64,000 nucleotides of DNA, from positions 1-64,000 of the forward strand of contig NZ_BJDG01000019.1 in assembly GCF_005404945.1 (NCBI RefSeq), in the 5' to 3' direction. Each line of letters starts with the position of its first letter. Within the stretch, counting starts at the first letter, position 1. The notes beneath the pieces were generated by a model. It saw only the letters and a program-made list of their open reading frames with translations. It was not told the DNA's origin and searched no databases. The translations under genes were made by a program, and so were the position numbers. The DNA comes from Lactiplantibacillus pingfangensis. GTDB taxonomy: Bacteria > Bacillota > Bacilli > Lactobacillales > Lactobacillaceae. Below, piece by piece: positions 43,436 to 53,048 of this stretch.

Positions 43436-44524
43436 ATGATAAAACGGCGATTAGGCTGGGGACTGCTAGCCATCATAGTCTTAATAGCAGCAGTTGGTGC
43501 TGGGGTTTGGGCGGGGCAACGGTCGCAACCTGCGACGAAACCAGCCACAACGGCGACATCACAATCAACGAAGCACAAGGATGCGGTCAATCGGAGCAGT
43601 CAGTCAACAACCAAAGCGTCGTCACAAAGTCAGGCGGCGTCTTCGGTTAAACAGGATGCAACGAATAATTTAACGACGGCCGATGCTGGTGGCGGGACAC
43701 TAGCGATGGCAATTACTTGTTACGCCAGCCAACAGGTTGCTCAGGCGGGGACGCACTCGTGGCAGCAACTATACCAATCGTATCTAAAAGACATGGGAAC
43801 AATTATCATGTCAAAAACAACCGGAAAGAAAATGGCAAAACCGGGGCAGGGAGTTGTGTATTATGTCGTTCCGCGAGGTGGGGAGGTTGAAACGAGCGAA
43901 TTAGCGACGTATCCAAGCTATACGTTAGAAAAAAATCAACGCATTAATATTTACCAGCCTGACGAGTCAAAAAAGGTTGCAACCACCGTTTCTTTGAAAC
44001 AAGTTGTCCAAGGCGTTAATCAGGCACATCAGGCAGCTAAAGTACGTGAGGGCGGGTATTCAATGGCGATTGCGGACCGACGTGCTGATGTCGAAAGCGA
44101 TGGTGACGCTAACCATCTGACAACTGAGGACTTGGATACGGGTGATACGCTAGCAAAAGTTGTCATTGCTTATGGTATGATGCGTGACACGAACGAGTAC
44201 TGGCAAAACTTGCATAATTACTTTGATGAAAATGTCACACTTGAAATTGTCAAAAGTGATCAAGGCGGTAATATGATTGCAATGCCAGATAATTCGACTG
44301 GATGTATTGTCTACTATGCGCCACAGAATAGTACTGGTGGTGTGCCCGATTTGTATAATTTTGGACATAACAGTGCTGATGGTCAAACAAATGGTGATAT
44401 TCCGGACTTAGGCACTGTTGGTGTGACGACTGGCAAAATGATCCAGTATATTAATGCCCATGGTGGTCGAGCAGCTTTAGATCAAATTAAGCTAAAAGCC
44501 GGCAGCGCTTTTCAAGGTTTTTAA
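43436..44524 (+). CDS. membrane-anchored exported protein, 362 aa, unknown
   Basis: N-terminal anchor or signal helix (RRLGWGLLAIIVLIAAVGAG), then a Thr/Ser/Gln/Lys-rich disordered linker to about residue 75, then about 285 residues of extracellular domain in two similar halves: GGTLAMAITCYASQQVAQAG with YYVVPRGGEVE, and DTLAKVVIAYGMMRDTNEYW with VYYAPQNSTGG. The halves look like a duplication. I do not recognise the domain. ATG 43436 chosen for GAGGGGA upstream. Confidence 0.65.
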   Translation: MIKRRLGWGLLAIIVLIAAVGAGVWAGQRSQPATKPATTATSQSTKHKDAVNRSSQSTTKASSQSQAASSVKQDATNNLTTADAGGGTLAMAITCYASQQVAQAGTHSWQQLYQSYLKDMGTIIMSKTTGKKMAKPGQGVVYYVVPRGGEVETSELATYPSYTLEKNQRINIYQPDESKKVATTVSLKQVVQGVNQAHQAAKVREGGYSMAIADRRADVESDGDANHLTTEDLDTGDTLAKVVIAYGMMRDTNEYWQNLHNYFDENVTLEIVKSDQGGNMIAMPDNSTGCIVYYAPQNSTGGVPDLYNFGHNSADGQTNGDIPDLGTVGVTTGKMIQYINAHGGRAALDQIKLKAGSAFQGF

Positions 44525-44550
44525 AGCTAACGGATTTGGTTAGAATACGC

Positions 44551-44588
44551 AAACAGCTCAACGACGTCTTAGTCGTGGGGCTGTTTTT
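44551..44588. terminator. bidirectional terminator between convergent genes
   Basis: AAACAGC and inner ACGAC pair with GTCGT and GCTGTTT; T-run on plus. It overlaps the last codons of the TetR gene. Confidence 0.8.
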
Positions 44589-45186
44589 GTGTTAACCCTA
44601 GTAAGCTGTAGGGATTGAGATAACGGGTCTTCATGATAATGGCGGCAATTTCAGGCGGTGTTTCGGGTTCTAGTTGCTGTAACCAAACTTTGATGATGTC
44701 AAATATTCCCGCTACGACCAATTCGCGGGCGTATTTTTCTGGAATAGCGTTGGTCAGCTGTGGAACGCCTTTGACTAAATAGAGATCAGTGTCAATGGTT
44801 TGGGCCAGCAATGCCCGCAGTTGTGGTTCGAAATGGGGATCGCCGTTCGGACTCAGCAAGGCTTGGATGAGGGCGAAATTATCCCAAATATAAGCGACTA
44901 TTTTGGTGACGACTGGATAAATCTGTGGCGTGGTTTTGCCCTGAGGTTGAAATTGCATCGTTTGGGTTAAATTGTTGATCAGGCTACGGTCAATGTCAGT
45001 TAATAGTCGGTCTTCGTAACGGGCTAAGAGGTCGAACTTGTCTTGATAATGTAAATAAAAAGTACTGCGGTTAATGTGTGCCAGCTTGATGATGTCGGTA
45101 ACGGTTAGGCGGCCGAAACCTTTAGTCTGAATCAGTTGAATCACGGCCGCTTGAATTTTAGTTTCAGCATTAATTGAGGTGGGCAT
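44569..45186 (-). CDS. TetR/AcrR-family regulator
   Basis: A 205-residue regulator: TKIQAAVIQLIQTKGFGRLT and IIKLAHINRSTFYLHYQDKF form the HTH domain; the C-terminal half has the TetR_C7/8-like pattern found in lactobacilli (AYIWDNFALIQALLSPNGDP). Divergent from a small membrane-protein gene across a double inverted repeat. Confidence 0.85.
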   Translation of the reverse strand: MPTSINAETKIQAAVIQLIQTKGFGRLTVTDIIKLAHINRSTFYLHYQDKFDLLARYEDRLLTDIDRSLINNLTQTMQFQPQGKTTPQIYPVVTKIVAYIWDNFALIQALLSPNGDPHFEPQLRALLAQTIDTDLYLVKGVPQLTNAIPEKYARELVVAGIFDIIKVWLQQLEPETPPEIAAIIMKTRYLNPYSLLGLTQKQPHD

Positions 45187-45223
45187 CTGAGTGCAACTCC
45201 TTTTTAAGTCTGGTCAGCCTTGA

Positions 45224-45268
45224 TTATATAACATAATAACTATCAGTATTTAGTTATTAGTTATATAA
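45224..45268. promoter_or_regulatory. double inverted repeat (TetR operator)
   Basis: TTATATAAC-A-TAATAACTA, eight-base loop, TAGTTATTA-GTTATATAA: two nested nine-base arms, perfect except for one bulged base. Positioned in the divergent promoter region between the TetR gene and the 74-aa gene. Confidence 0.7.
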
Positions 45269-45337
45269 GCATATCGTTTGAGACGGACGATTGCTTTCGG
45301 TATATTAGACTTAAGTCAATTAACGGAGGTGTCACTG

Positions 45338-45562
45338 ATGAAAAAAGTTTTCTTAGGATTAATGCTGGCCGGACTGGCAACTGGTAGCGTCTTTATTTGG
45401 CGTCGGTATCAAGTACATGCTCGAATGAGTGCCCCGCCTAACGACTCAGATAAATCGACGACCGCTGTGGCAAGTGACCCGTTGAAAGATAACTTGCTAG
45501 TGGATCGGAAGGAAGTTCAGGACTGGGTGATTGCAGTAAAATGTCCCAGGTCACAACAATAA
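45338..45562 (+). CDS. small membrane protein, 74 aa (YtxH-like layout)
   Basis: One N-terminal helix (MKKVFLGLMLAGLATGSVFI) followed by WRR and a hydrophilic tail. The layout resembles YtxH-type stress proteins but there is no decisive motif. ATG 45338 is preferred for ACGGAGG upstream. Likely controlled by the divergent TetR protein. Confidence 0.6.
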   Translation: MKKVFLGLMLAGLATGSVFIWRRYQVHARMSAPPNDSDKSTTAVASDPLKDNLLVDRKEVQDWVIAVKCPRSQQ

Positions 45563-45579
45563 TTGTCACACGATAAGTT

Positions 45580-45620
45580 GGTTGATAACGGCTTGGCCAG
45601 AGTCGTTATCAACCTTTTTT
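45580..45620 (+). terminator. rho-independent terminator
   Basis: GGTTGATAACG/CGTTATCAACC with T6. Confidence 0.9.
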
Positions 45621-45971
45621 AGATTAATCATTTAAACATTAGATTTTTCAATAAAAATAGTGATCCCAGCTAATTAACCTTAGTTAAACTAATTTAGTGT
45701 AAAGTGGCGTGAAAAAGAATGCTAGTGTTTGCGATTAGCTTTGTAGTCTAATGATTACGCACTTTAACGAATCGGATCAGCTAATTAATAATTAGGTTTA
45801 TATTTTAAAACATAATCGACTATCATTATATTTATAAGACTTTGATTAATGTACTTGTCTATTCGTAATGACTGTCTGTATAATGGGTGATACTCGACGG
45901 TTCTGAATGAGCACTAGATGAAGACGTGAGGGGGCGATGATTGAACCAATTTGTGGTTAGCAATCAAAACT
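45621..45971 (+). promoter_or_regulatory. AT-rich promoter region of the WxL cluster
   Basis: About 350 bases without a gene. A strong ribosome-site-like GTGAGGGGG at 45927-45935 precedes ATG 45937, but that frame stops after seven codons. This suggests that the 5' end of the next gene may also be damaged, or that the site belongs to a leader peptide. Confidence 0.35.
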
Positions 45972-48266
45972 ATGACACGAAAAATGATTATAACTTTTTT
46001 AATTGGACTCGGCTTAGGTGGTTTGCTTTGGCAAACGGCTTACGCGGAGAATTTACCGTTTCCTGAGTCGTCAGTTGGTAACTATGTTTTCGGCGTCGGT
46101 TCGTACTATAATGCCTTCGCGGCGGGAAAGTTAACCATTAATAGTAACCCGATCGACACTTTAGAGGGTCGTTACGCTGCTAGACAGATTGTTTCTACGG
46201 TTTAAGGTGCCCCGAATGATGGCAAAGTTTGGAATCGACTTTCCAAATTTTCACCAGTTTATGTGGCGAATGAAGTGCCTTACCAGAGCACGGATGCCAG
46301 CTTGCGACAAAATGGTCAAAATCTGTTTAATGTATTTAATCGCCAAGATAAGCTCCCGGATGCCGATACGATCGTGGTCAATAACTTACGTGACCAAGCG
46401 CAGCGTGTCTGGACGGCAACCGAAAAAACGCAAAATGCCGTTTTAATGAAGCATCTTGCTGATAAAAACGTTGGCGATGTCGGGTATTTTCAAGATAATA
46501 AAGCGTCCCTTGAAGCTGATTATCAGCAACAGACGGGCAAGACGCTGACTTTGAACCCCGACAAAGTGGATGCGACGGCATACTTTGAGGCCGCCGCCGA
46601 GCAGATTCGGAGCATTTCTGATTATTATGCGTCGTTTAATGCGAAAAGTCCGACTTTGGTAAATGACAGCGTCAGCGGTGTGACGGTCCAACGCGCGTTA
46701 GATGGCGATGACCCAGCCGTGACGATTAAGTTACGTGATGATTATCAACAGCAGTTCGATGACAAACCCCCGGTGATCTTTTTAAACCTCGCCGGCAAGC
46801 CACAAAATGTCACCATCAATATTGAAAATATGGCTACGGATACGGTTAAAAATGCCGTCACTAGTGATGACACCTATGCGACTTATCAATATGCGCCATA
46901 CATTTTTGTTAACTGGACCGGTGTGACGACGGAAATTCCGTTTACTTGGGGAAGTGCTTATAAATTCTCCGTGACGGATGCGAGTGGTCGCGTCATTACC
47001 AATGACAAAAATGATGATGTGACTAATTCTGACGGCAGTAAGGCGACGCTCAATCAATTACTTTCGAGCCATATTTTGAATAACTTTCCGAATGCGACAA
47101 CTAGCGATGGCAAGTATTTGAACGCGGATATTGGCGATAGTAATAATCTGTTTACCGGTAGTATCATGGCCCCGAATGCGAGCGTCCAAGTTTCGAATAT
47201 GGGTGACGATCAGTTCTTTTACGGGAGTATTATTTCCGGCAAGGATGTGCTGATTGAGAACAACATGTTACCGGCGCGCGTGATTGCCAGCAGTTTTGAC
47301 GTCGAACACATTACGAGTGACAGCATTAGCGACCTAGATCCAAGTAAGCCGCAAGTGCCGCAACTAACGAAAGTGACCCTGAGCCAAGGGAAAACTGGGA
47401 GTAATGTGAAAGATATGACAACCGGGGCGACAACTGATTACGATGCGGTGCATACAACGGGTGACGTGCATATAGCCGCTCAGGTGACGACCCATAAAAC
47501 CCCGTATCAAGTCTTTTATCAATTAAATAGTGGCAAGTGGCAAGGATTGTCAAATGACGCGATTGATGCCAGCAAGGCTGACAATCAACTCGATTTGGGG
47601 CAGTTAACCGATTTGACCGGAGCCAATCTGAAACAATTGACCGCGACCGGCAAAACAGTGACCCAGGCGCCAGCTTATGATCCGACGACCACGACCGCCA
47701 AGACGCAATCAATTTCGGCAGAGCTAGCGCGAAAAAATCAGTTAAAGCTCGTTGTCATGCCAATGAAAACCGCCAGTGGCACGCCAATTACGAGCGATAA
47801 TGTCGCCGATCAGTTGAGTGGCGTGACCCCAACCACGATTAATGTGACTGAGACCGGCACCGCTGCGGCAGTTTTGCCGACAGTCTTTAACTTTGGGGTC
47901 AACACTGGTGACACGTCAATGACCGCCACGCCAGCTGTTCAAGTGACGAATGACTGGCAAGTGCCCGTTAGTTTGAGCCTAGCAGCTTCAACCGCGTTAA
48001 CGGCACCATTAAGCGATGGCGCGCGGCCGTTATCGACGACTGATTTCTTGCAGTATCAGGTGGTCGTTGATGCGGCAACCACGACGCACCAACTGAGTGA
48101 GACGGCGACGACCTTGTTACCAGCAACTAGTCCGCCAACCTTAACAAAGCAGTTAGCATTTACGATGACGATTGATCCGACTCAGCTGCCGAAAGGTCTA
48201 GCCGTCGGGCAACATTATTTTGTCCCATTTAAGTGGCAATTAAATTACGGCTTAACCGCCAACTAA
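45972..48266 (+). pseudogene. choice-of-anchor A family surface protein gene with in-frame stop
   Basis: Signal peptide MTRKMIITFLIGLGLGGLLW..AYA, then GNYVFGVGSYYNAFAAGKLT of a choice-of-anchor A domain. At 46203-46205 a TAA interrupts the frame; the same frame resumes directly (GAPNDGKVWNRLSKFSPVYV) and stays open for about 685 codons, including LFTGSIMAPNASVQVSNMGD typical of this domain and a Thr-rich C-terminal part with no LPxTG. One base change, for example CAA to TAA, explains it. Either a nonsense mutant or, less likely, a readthrough gene. First gene of the WxL cluster. Confidence 0.75.
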
Positions 48267-48285
48267 ACCCTTTGGAGGAATTATC

Positions 48286-48861
48286 ATGAAAACAAAAGCA
48301 TTAGTTTTAGGACTTGCAACGATTGCGAGTGTTAGTTTGTTCACACAATTATCTGTTCAGGCTGCGGATGACGCTTTAACCGGCAACTCAGTGGGTGAAT
48401 TTGAAGTCGCAAAAGGCGCACTCACCTTAGACGCAGTCCCAACCTTTGCCTTTGAAGGCACGACCGTGAAAACCTTAGTCACTTCTGGGGCTAATTTGGC
48501 TTATCAAAATGACGCCATTAAAACTGGGTCGACCACTGGCACTAATTTGACGGTGAGCGATTATCGTGGGAGTGATCAGCCAGACTGGAATTTAAACGCG
48601 AAAATGGGCAACTTTGTCAACGGCGCAACGGCCATTGCCGGTAGCATCACTTACGCCACTGACAATACCGCAACTGGTACGGTGACGGGCGCGGATAGTT
48701 CTATTTGGAACAATACGAAAGCTAAAACGGCCGGGGTCGGTTCTGCTACTGCCGGGACGACGACGGATACCAAGTTAGTGTTACCTAAAACGGCCAGTGT
48801 CGCGACCGGGACTTATGATGCCGATTTGACTTGGACCTTGAGTGCAACGGCTAGTGACTAG
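48286..48861 (+). CDS. WxL-domain cell-surface protein
   Basis: A 191-residue secreted protein with signal peptide (cleavage near VQA-ADD) and two WxL motifs: PDWNLNAKMGNF in the middle and LTWTLSATAS at the extreme C-terminus, the hallmark of WxL domains that bind peptidoglycan non-covalently. GGAGG precedes the ATG. Its 3' end overlaps the DUF916 gene. Confidence 0.85.
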   Translation: MKTKALVLGLATIASVSLFTQLSVQAADDALTGNSVGEFEVAKGALTLDAVPTFAFEGTTVKTLVTSGANLAYQNDAIKTGSTTGTNLTVSDYRGSDQPDWNLNAKMGNFVNGATAIAGSITYATDNTATGTVTGADSSIWNNTKAKTAGVGSATAGTTTDTKLVLPKTASVATGTYDADLTWTLSATASD

Positions 48862-49885
48862 GCTAGAGCGCTGGACGCTGATTCTTTTAAGTACCATTGC
48901 GGGCCTGTTCATCGGCGTACAGTCATTGACTGGTCAGGCCGCGACTAGTAATGGCGCCGGATTTACGGTTCAAATGGTGCCTAATTCGCAACAGACGACC
49001 GGGATCACTAACTATTTTGATTTAACAGTGAAACCGGGGCAAACCGGGACGGTTCAGATGCGCGTGGTGAATTTGACCAAACAGCGGTTACGACTCCAAC
49101 TCACGAGCAACACTGGGTACACGACGACTAACGGGACTGAATCGTATGATTTAGCCAAACTCGGTGCTAAGAGTACGGCGCAATATCAGTTACGAGACTT
49201 GTTCAAAACGCCAGCCAAACTCACGCTAGACCCCGCGGAAACGAAATTGGTGACCGTTCCATATCAAGTGCCAGCAGCAGGGTTCAAGGGTATTCTTGAA
49301 GGGGCTTTTTACTTTTTAAATTTGGCGAGTGGGTCGGAACAGGCGACCAATCAAAAGGGCTTCTACTTGCATAACCGTTATGCGGTGGCGTTAGGGTTAG
49401 TCTTGCGTGAAAGTACGGCGTCCAAGGTTAAGCCAAAGTTAGTACTGAAACACATTGGCACGGGAATTGAACAACGTCAGAAGTTCAGTCCGGCAATCAG
49501 TGTTCGGCTTGCCAACGTCGCACCGCAGTTACTCAAAAAAATGACGATTGATGGGCGAATCTACGATCAAAGTAACCGATTAAACTATCGGACGAAACGC
49601 AGTGGCCTCGGCATGGCGCCCGCGTCCAACTTTGATTATTTGATCAACACGGGCAACAAGCGATTAGCCGCAGGAAAGTATCGGCTGCACTTAGTTGCCA
49701 CGGCTGGCGGTCAACGCTGGGTTTTTGATCAGCAATTTACGATTTCACGCACCGCCGCGAACAAGGCGAACGCCGAAACACCGCGCAACTTGCAGTGGCT
49801 CTGGTGGTTATTGTTGGTTATCGTCATCTTATTAGTTATCTGGTTTGCTTATCGTATTGGTAAGCATCAGGCTAAAAAGAAGTAG
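48842..49885 (+). CDS. DUF916/DUF3324 WxL-interacting protein
   Basis: A 347-residue protein with an N-terminal signal helix (WTLILLSTIAGLFIGVQSLT), a DUF916-type Ig-like domain (YFDLTVKPGQTGTVQMRVVN), a DUF3324-type second domain, and a C-terminal membrane helix WLWWLLLVIVILLVIWFAYR with a basic tail. Such proteins anchor or present WxL partners. GTG starts at 48842 or 48854, both inside the end of the WxL gene. Confidence 0.85.
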   Translation: MQRLVTRLERWTLILLSTIAGLFIGVQSLTGQAATSNGAGFTVQMVPNSQQTTGITNYFDLTVKPGQTGTVQMRVVNLTKQRLRLQLTSNTGYTTTNGTESYDLAKLGAKSTAQYQLRDLFKTPAKLTLDPAETKLVTVPYQVPAAGFKGILEGAFYFLNLASGSEQATNQKGFYLHNRYAVALGLVLRESTASKVKPKLVLKHIGTGIEQRQKFSPAISVRLANVAPQLLKKMTIDGRIYDQSNRLNYRTKRSGLGMAPASNFDYLINTGNKRLAAGKYRLHLVATAGGQRWVFDQQFTISRTAANKANAETPRNLQWLWWLLLVIVILLVIWFAYRIGKHQAKKK

Positions 49886-49907
49886 TCGGCGTTGCTGCTT
49901 CCGACTA
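49883..49907 (+). terminator. weak hairpin at the end of the WxL cluster
   Basis: TAGTCGG/CCGACTA starting at the stop codon, without a T-run. Confidence 0.4.
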
Positions 49908-49934
49908 CCACTACCAATTAATTAATGGCTGTCA

Positions 49935-50123
49935 CTTCCGGTTGGAACTGATAACATGCGGTCGTGGGACCGGTCCAAGCCAAGTACGTCTTGGACCTCG
50001 CCCGGAACCCTTGCAAAAGTCGCAAGTGTCCCGGACCGTCCGTGGCGTAACGTCGGCAAAAATCGGCCGATGTAACGCCACCATCACGACCGATGCTATC
50101 AGTCCCAACCTTCAGCAAATTTA
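49935..50123 (-). ncRNA. structured RNA element, copy 1 (unknown family)
   Basis: On the minus strand: closing stem GGTTGGGACTGATAGCAT (50110-50093) with ATGTTATCAGTTCCAACC (49957-49940), 18 pairs including two G-U; hairpin A GTGGCGT/ACGCCAC (50081-50075, 50048-50042); hairpin B CCGGGACACTTGC/GCAAGGGTTCCGG (50034-50022, 50014-50002), 12 of 13 pairs; hairpin C GGTCCAAG/CTTGGACC (49997-49990, 49979-49972). It aligns end to end with copy 2, with compensatory changes in every helix. The strand is supported by G-U pairs in the closing stem. Confidence 0.7.
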
Positions 50124-50302
50124 GCATGGCTGAGAAGGGCAGAAACGTTTCTAGACCGCTTCTCGGCTAGGATTGTCCCAAAGTGGATGGCGATTCCGAC
50201 TGACAGAGTGCTAGTAACGATTTTAGTTTAAAAGTACCGTTGTCGATATGAGTCTATTAGCGTTTCTTGTTGTATTTACAACTTTCAGATAAAAAACAAA
50301 TT

Positions 50303-50341
50303 ATGGCGGTTAATCCTGTTGTATCAAGGATTAACCGCCAT
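50303..50341 (-). terminator. hairpin with T-run on minus strand
   Basis: ATGGCGGTTAATCC/GGATTAACCGCCAT perfect arms, with AATTTGTTTTTT following on the minus strand. It lies between the two RNA copies and would shield copy 1 from minus-strand readthrough. Confidence 0.6.
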
Positions 50342-50412
50342 AGTATTTATCGGAAGTAATCTTAAACGTCAAAAGTAGAATGCTGACAATTAGAATTGTG
50401 TTCAATTACAGG

Positions 50413-50604
50413 TAAATTTAGCGGTAGGTTGTTGCTGATGCCATCGGGCGTGAAGGTCCCGTTGGGGCGGCGGTCTTTGCCGGTCGTACGGGACGGACCG
50501 GCCGGGATAGTTGCGGTTTTTGCAACCATTCCGGGCGAGGGGGAAGACCGCTCCTCAGGCTTTCCCCGGTCCCTCGTCCGCATGGCATCAGCAACAACCG
50601 GAAG
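50413..50604 (+). ncRNA. structured RNA element, copy 2 (unknown family)
   Basis: Plus strand: closing stem GGTTGTTGCTGATGCCAT (50427-50444) with ATGGCATCAGCAACAACC (50582-50599), all Watson-Crick; hairpin A GTCCCGT/ACGGGAC (50456-50462, 50488-50494); hairpin B CCGGGATAGTTGC/GCAACCATTCCGG (50502-50514, 50522-50534); hairpin C GGGGGAAG/CTTTCCCC (50539-50546, 50560-50567). Conserved linkers with copy 1 include CATCGG.CGTGA, TTTGCCG, TTCCGGGCGAGG and CCGGTCCC.CG.CCGCATG. Short ORFs crossing it look accidental. Confidence 0.7.
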
Positions 50605-50645
50605 CGGCAATAGCGCACCAACTTTCAACGTTTAATTATAGTAAT

Positions 50646-50682
50646 AAAAAACTCGCAAGCCAAAAATGACTTACGAGTTTTT
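50646..50682 (-). terminator. terminator of clpE
   Basis: ACTCG.AAG/CTT.CGAGT hairpin flanked by A and T runs, so it works on both strands; on the minus strand it lies directly behind clpE. Confidence 0.85.
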
Positions 50683-50686
50683 GCGT

Positions 50687-52918
50687 TTATTCAGTTGCTT
50701 TTGGTTCTTCCGCAGCTAAGACAATTTTACCGTCTTCAACTTTGGCAACCATGTTCTTCACATCGCCATGATCCAAGTAGAAGTCCGCAATCCGGTCTTC
50801 AATCTGTTCTTGGATGACCCGCCGTAGTGGCCGAGCACCCATTTCAGGATTGTAACCGAGATCGACAAGCTTAGCTTCGACTGGTTCCGTAACGTGCACG
50901 TGCAAGTCTTGGTTGGCAAGCATGCCGTTGACATCCGCAATCATCAACCCAACGATCTTCATCAAGTTTTCCTTTGATAAAGCGTTGAACTGGATAATAT
51001 CATCAAACCGGTTCAAGAACTCTGGTTTGAAGTAGTTACCTAATTGACTGGTAATATCGTGGGTCTTGCCTTCAGCAGCGGCTCCAAAGCCAACGTTAGC
51101 TTCGGAATCGCCAGTCCCAGCATTTGAAGTCATGATGATGATCGTATCCTTGAAGCTAACCGTACGACCTTGTGAGTCGGTCAAACGGCCATCATCTAAG
51201 ATTTGTAAGAACATGTGCATGACGTCAGGGTGGGCCTTTTCGATTTCATCAAGCAAAATCAAGCTGTATGGGTGACGACGAACTTGTTCGGTCAATTGAC
51301 CGGCTTCTTCGTAGCCAACATAGCCAGGCGGTGACCCAATCAATTTAGCCACTGAATGTGGTTCCATGTATTCACTCATGTCAAAGCGGATCATGGCATC
51401 TTCAGAGCCAAAGAGTTCTTTAGCTAATTGCTTGGCTAATTCAGTTTTACCAACCCCAGTCGGGCCGACAAACATGAATGACCCAATTGGCCGACCAGTG
51501 CCGTTCAAACCAATCCGATTACGACGAATTGCCCGAGAAACGGCTTCAACTGCCCGATCTTGGCCGATGACTTTACCTTCCAAATCACTGGCTAAGGTCT
51601 TCATTTGGGCTTGTTCCTTAGCTTGCAATTCACCAACTGGAATGTCAGTCTTTTCTTCGACAATTTGTTGCATGTCTTCGACGGTAACCGTGGCAGCGTC
51701 TTCTGGCGTGGCGTCACTGTTTTCGTCTGGTTTGGCTTTTTCGAGTTTAGCCACTTGATCACGGTAGTAAGCCGCTTTCTCGTAGTCTTCCTTCTTCAAA
51801 GCATCTTGTTTTTGGGCCTCAGCACCGTCAATTTTTTCTTGAATCGTCTTAGGATCAACGGTCTTTAACGTTAAGTTTTTCCGTGACCCAGCTTCATCGA
51901 GCAAATCAATGGCCTTGTCAGGCAAGAACCGGTCTTGAATGTACCGGTTTGATAACTTGACCGCCGCAACGATTGCATCAGCATTGTACTTCACATGATG
52001 GTAATCTTCGTACTTCTTTTGAATCCCTTGTAAAATCTTGATGGATTCGTCAACACTCGGTTCGTCAACCGTCACTGGCTGGAAACGCCGAGCGAGGGCG
52101 GCATCTTTTTCAATGTCGCGATATTCGTTTAAAGTGGTTGCACCAACTAATTGGAAGTCGCCACGCGCGAGGGCGGGCTTCAAGACGTTACCGGCATCCA
52201 TGCCGCCTTCAGCATTGCCGGCGCCCATGATTTCATGGATTTCGTCAATGAAGAGCACGATGTTCGGGTTCGATTGAACTTCTTTCATTAATTGTTGCAT
52301 TCGTTGTTCAAATTGGCCCCGAATCCCAGTACCTTGAACGAGGGAAGCCACATCCAAACGAATGATTTCTTTATTTAATAGTTTTTGGGGAACTTGACCA
52401 GAAACAATCTTCTGGGCGAGACCTTCAACGACCGCCGTCTTACCAACCCCAGCTTCACCAATTAAGACCGGATTGTTCTTCGTACGCCGGTTCAAAATTT
52501 CGATGACGCGGTTGATTTCATTGTCACGGCCGATCACTGGGTCAACTTTGCCTTGCTTAGCTTGATCAGTTAAGTTGTAGCCATATTGTCCAAGCAAGCC
52601 GCCACCGTTTTGCCCACGTCGGTTGCCCCCATTATTGGGACCAGCTGGTTGGGTCGGTGGGGTCTGCTGCTGTTGCCGATAGCCGTCGCCAGAATTGACG
52701 TCGCCGCCTTGCATCGCGCGGAAGATATCGTCAAGACCGCCAAAGCCAAATGGATCTTGTGCCATATCAGTACCTCCAACTCCATTATTTGGTTGCTGTT
52801 CCTGATTTTTGAGCAGTTGATAGCAATTTTGGCAAAGATTGATTTGCCGCCGCTGACCGTTGACGTTCGTATATAAATGAATCGTCGCTTCGTTCTTATG
52901 GCAATTGTCACAAAGCAT
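50687..52918 (-). CDS. clpE: ATP-dependent Clp protease ATP-binding subunit ClpE
   Basis: A 743-residue HSP100 unfoldase: N-terminal zinc finger ([23 protein letters not shown]), Gln/Gly-rich linker, AAA-1 with Walker A GEAGVGKT and [18 protein letters not shown]-like linker helix ([20 protein letters not shown]), AAA-2 with GPTGVGKT and [11 protein letters not shown], and a C-terminal D2 domain. It works with ClpP on misfolded proteins. The ATG at 52918 is chosen for AGGAAAGGTG and because the protein then opens with the zinc finger. Confidence 0.95.
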   Translation of the reverse strand: MLCDNCHKNEATIHLYTNVNGQRRQINLCQNCYQLLKNQEQQPNNGVGGTDMAQDPFGFGGLDDIFRAMQGGDVNSGDGYRQQQQTPPTQPAGPNNGGNRRGQNGGGLLGQYGYNLTDQAKQGKVDPVIGRDNEINRVIEILNRRTKNNPVLIGEAGVGKTAVVEGLAQKIVSGQVPQKLLNKEIIRLDVASLVQGTGIRGQFEQRMQQLMKEVQSNPNIVLFIDEIHEIMGAGNAEGGMDAGNVLKPALARGDFQLVGATTLNEYRDIEKDAALARRFQPVTVDEPSVDESIKILQGIQKKYEDYHHVKYNADAIVAAVKLSNRYIQDRFLPDKAIDLLDEAGSRKNLTLKTVDPKTIQEKIDGAEAQKQDALKKEDYEKAAYYRDQVAKLEKAKPDENSDATPEDAATVTVEDMQQIVEEKTDIPVGELQAKEQAQMKTLASDLEGKVIGQDRAVEAVSRAIRRNRIGLNGTGRPIGSFMFVGPTGVGKTELAKQLAKELFGSEDAMIRFDMSEYMEPHSVAKLIGSPPGYVGYEEAGQLTEQVRRHPYSLILLDEIEKAHPDVMHMFLQILDDGRLTDSQGRTVSFKDTIIIMTSNAGTGDSEANVGFGAAAEGKTHDITSQLGNYFKPEFLNRFDDIIQFNALSKENLMKIVGLMIADVNGMLANQDLHVHVTEPVEAKLVDLGYNPEMGARPLRRVIQEQIEDRIADFYLDHGDVKNMVAKVEDGKIVLAAEEPKATE

Positions 52919-52981
52919 CTTGCTGTCACACACCTTTCCTATCAGAAAACTCACTAAATCGATGATCGATCCTAGTGGAAG

Positions 52982-53048
52982 GGTCAAAGGTTCTTTGACC
53001 TTTGTTGACCTTTGACTATTAGTATAACGATTTTTCAAGGCCGTGCAA
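52982..53048 (-). promoter_or_regulatory. clpE promoter with CtsR boxes
   Basis: Minus strand: -35 TTGCAC (53048-53043), 16-base spacer, -10 TATACT (53026-53021), then AGTCAAAGGTCAACAAAGG and GGTCAAA: tandem GGTCAA heptads at 52982-53017 of the CtsR type. This marks clpE as a member of the CtsR heat-shock regulon. Confidence 0.85.

Noticed and set aside
45937-45960. ATG with strong ribosome site as start of the anchor-A gene
   Set aside because: This frame stops after seven codons and is not the frame of the signal peptide.
49918-50127. ORFs over copy 1 of the structured element
   Set aside because: Same reason; not conserved with the frames over copy 2.
50362-50635. ORFs of 60-90 codons in several frames over the structured element
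   Set aside because: Pro/Arg/Gly-rich translations come from the GC-rich helices; the copies conserve pairing rather than any reading frame.
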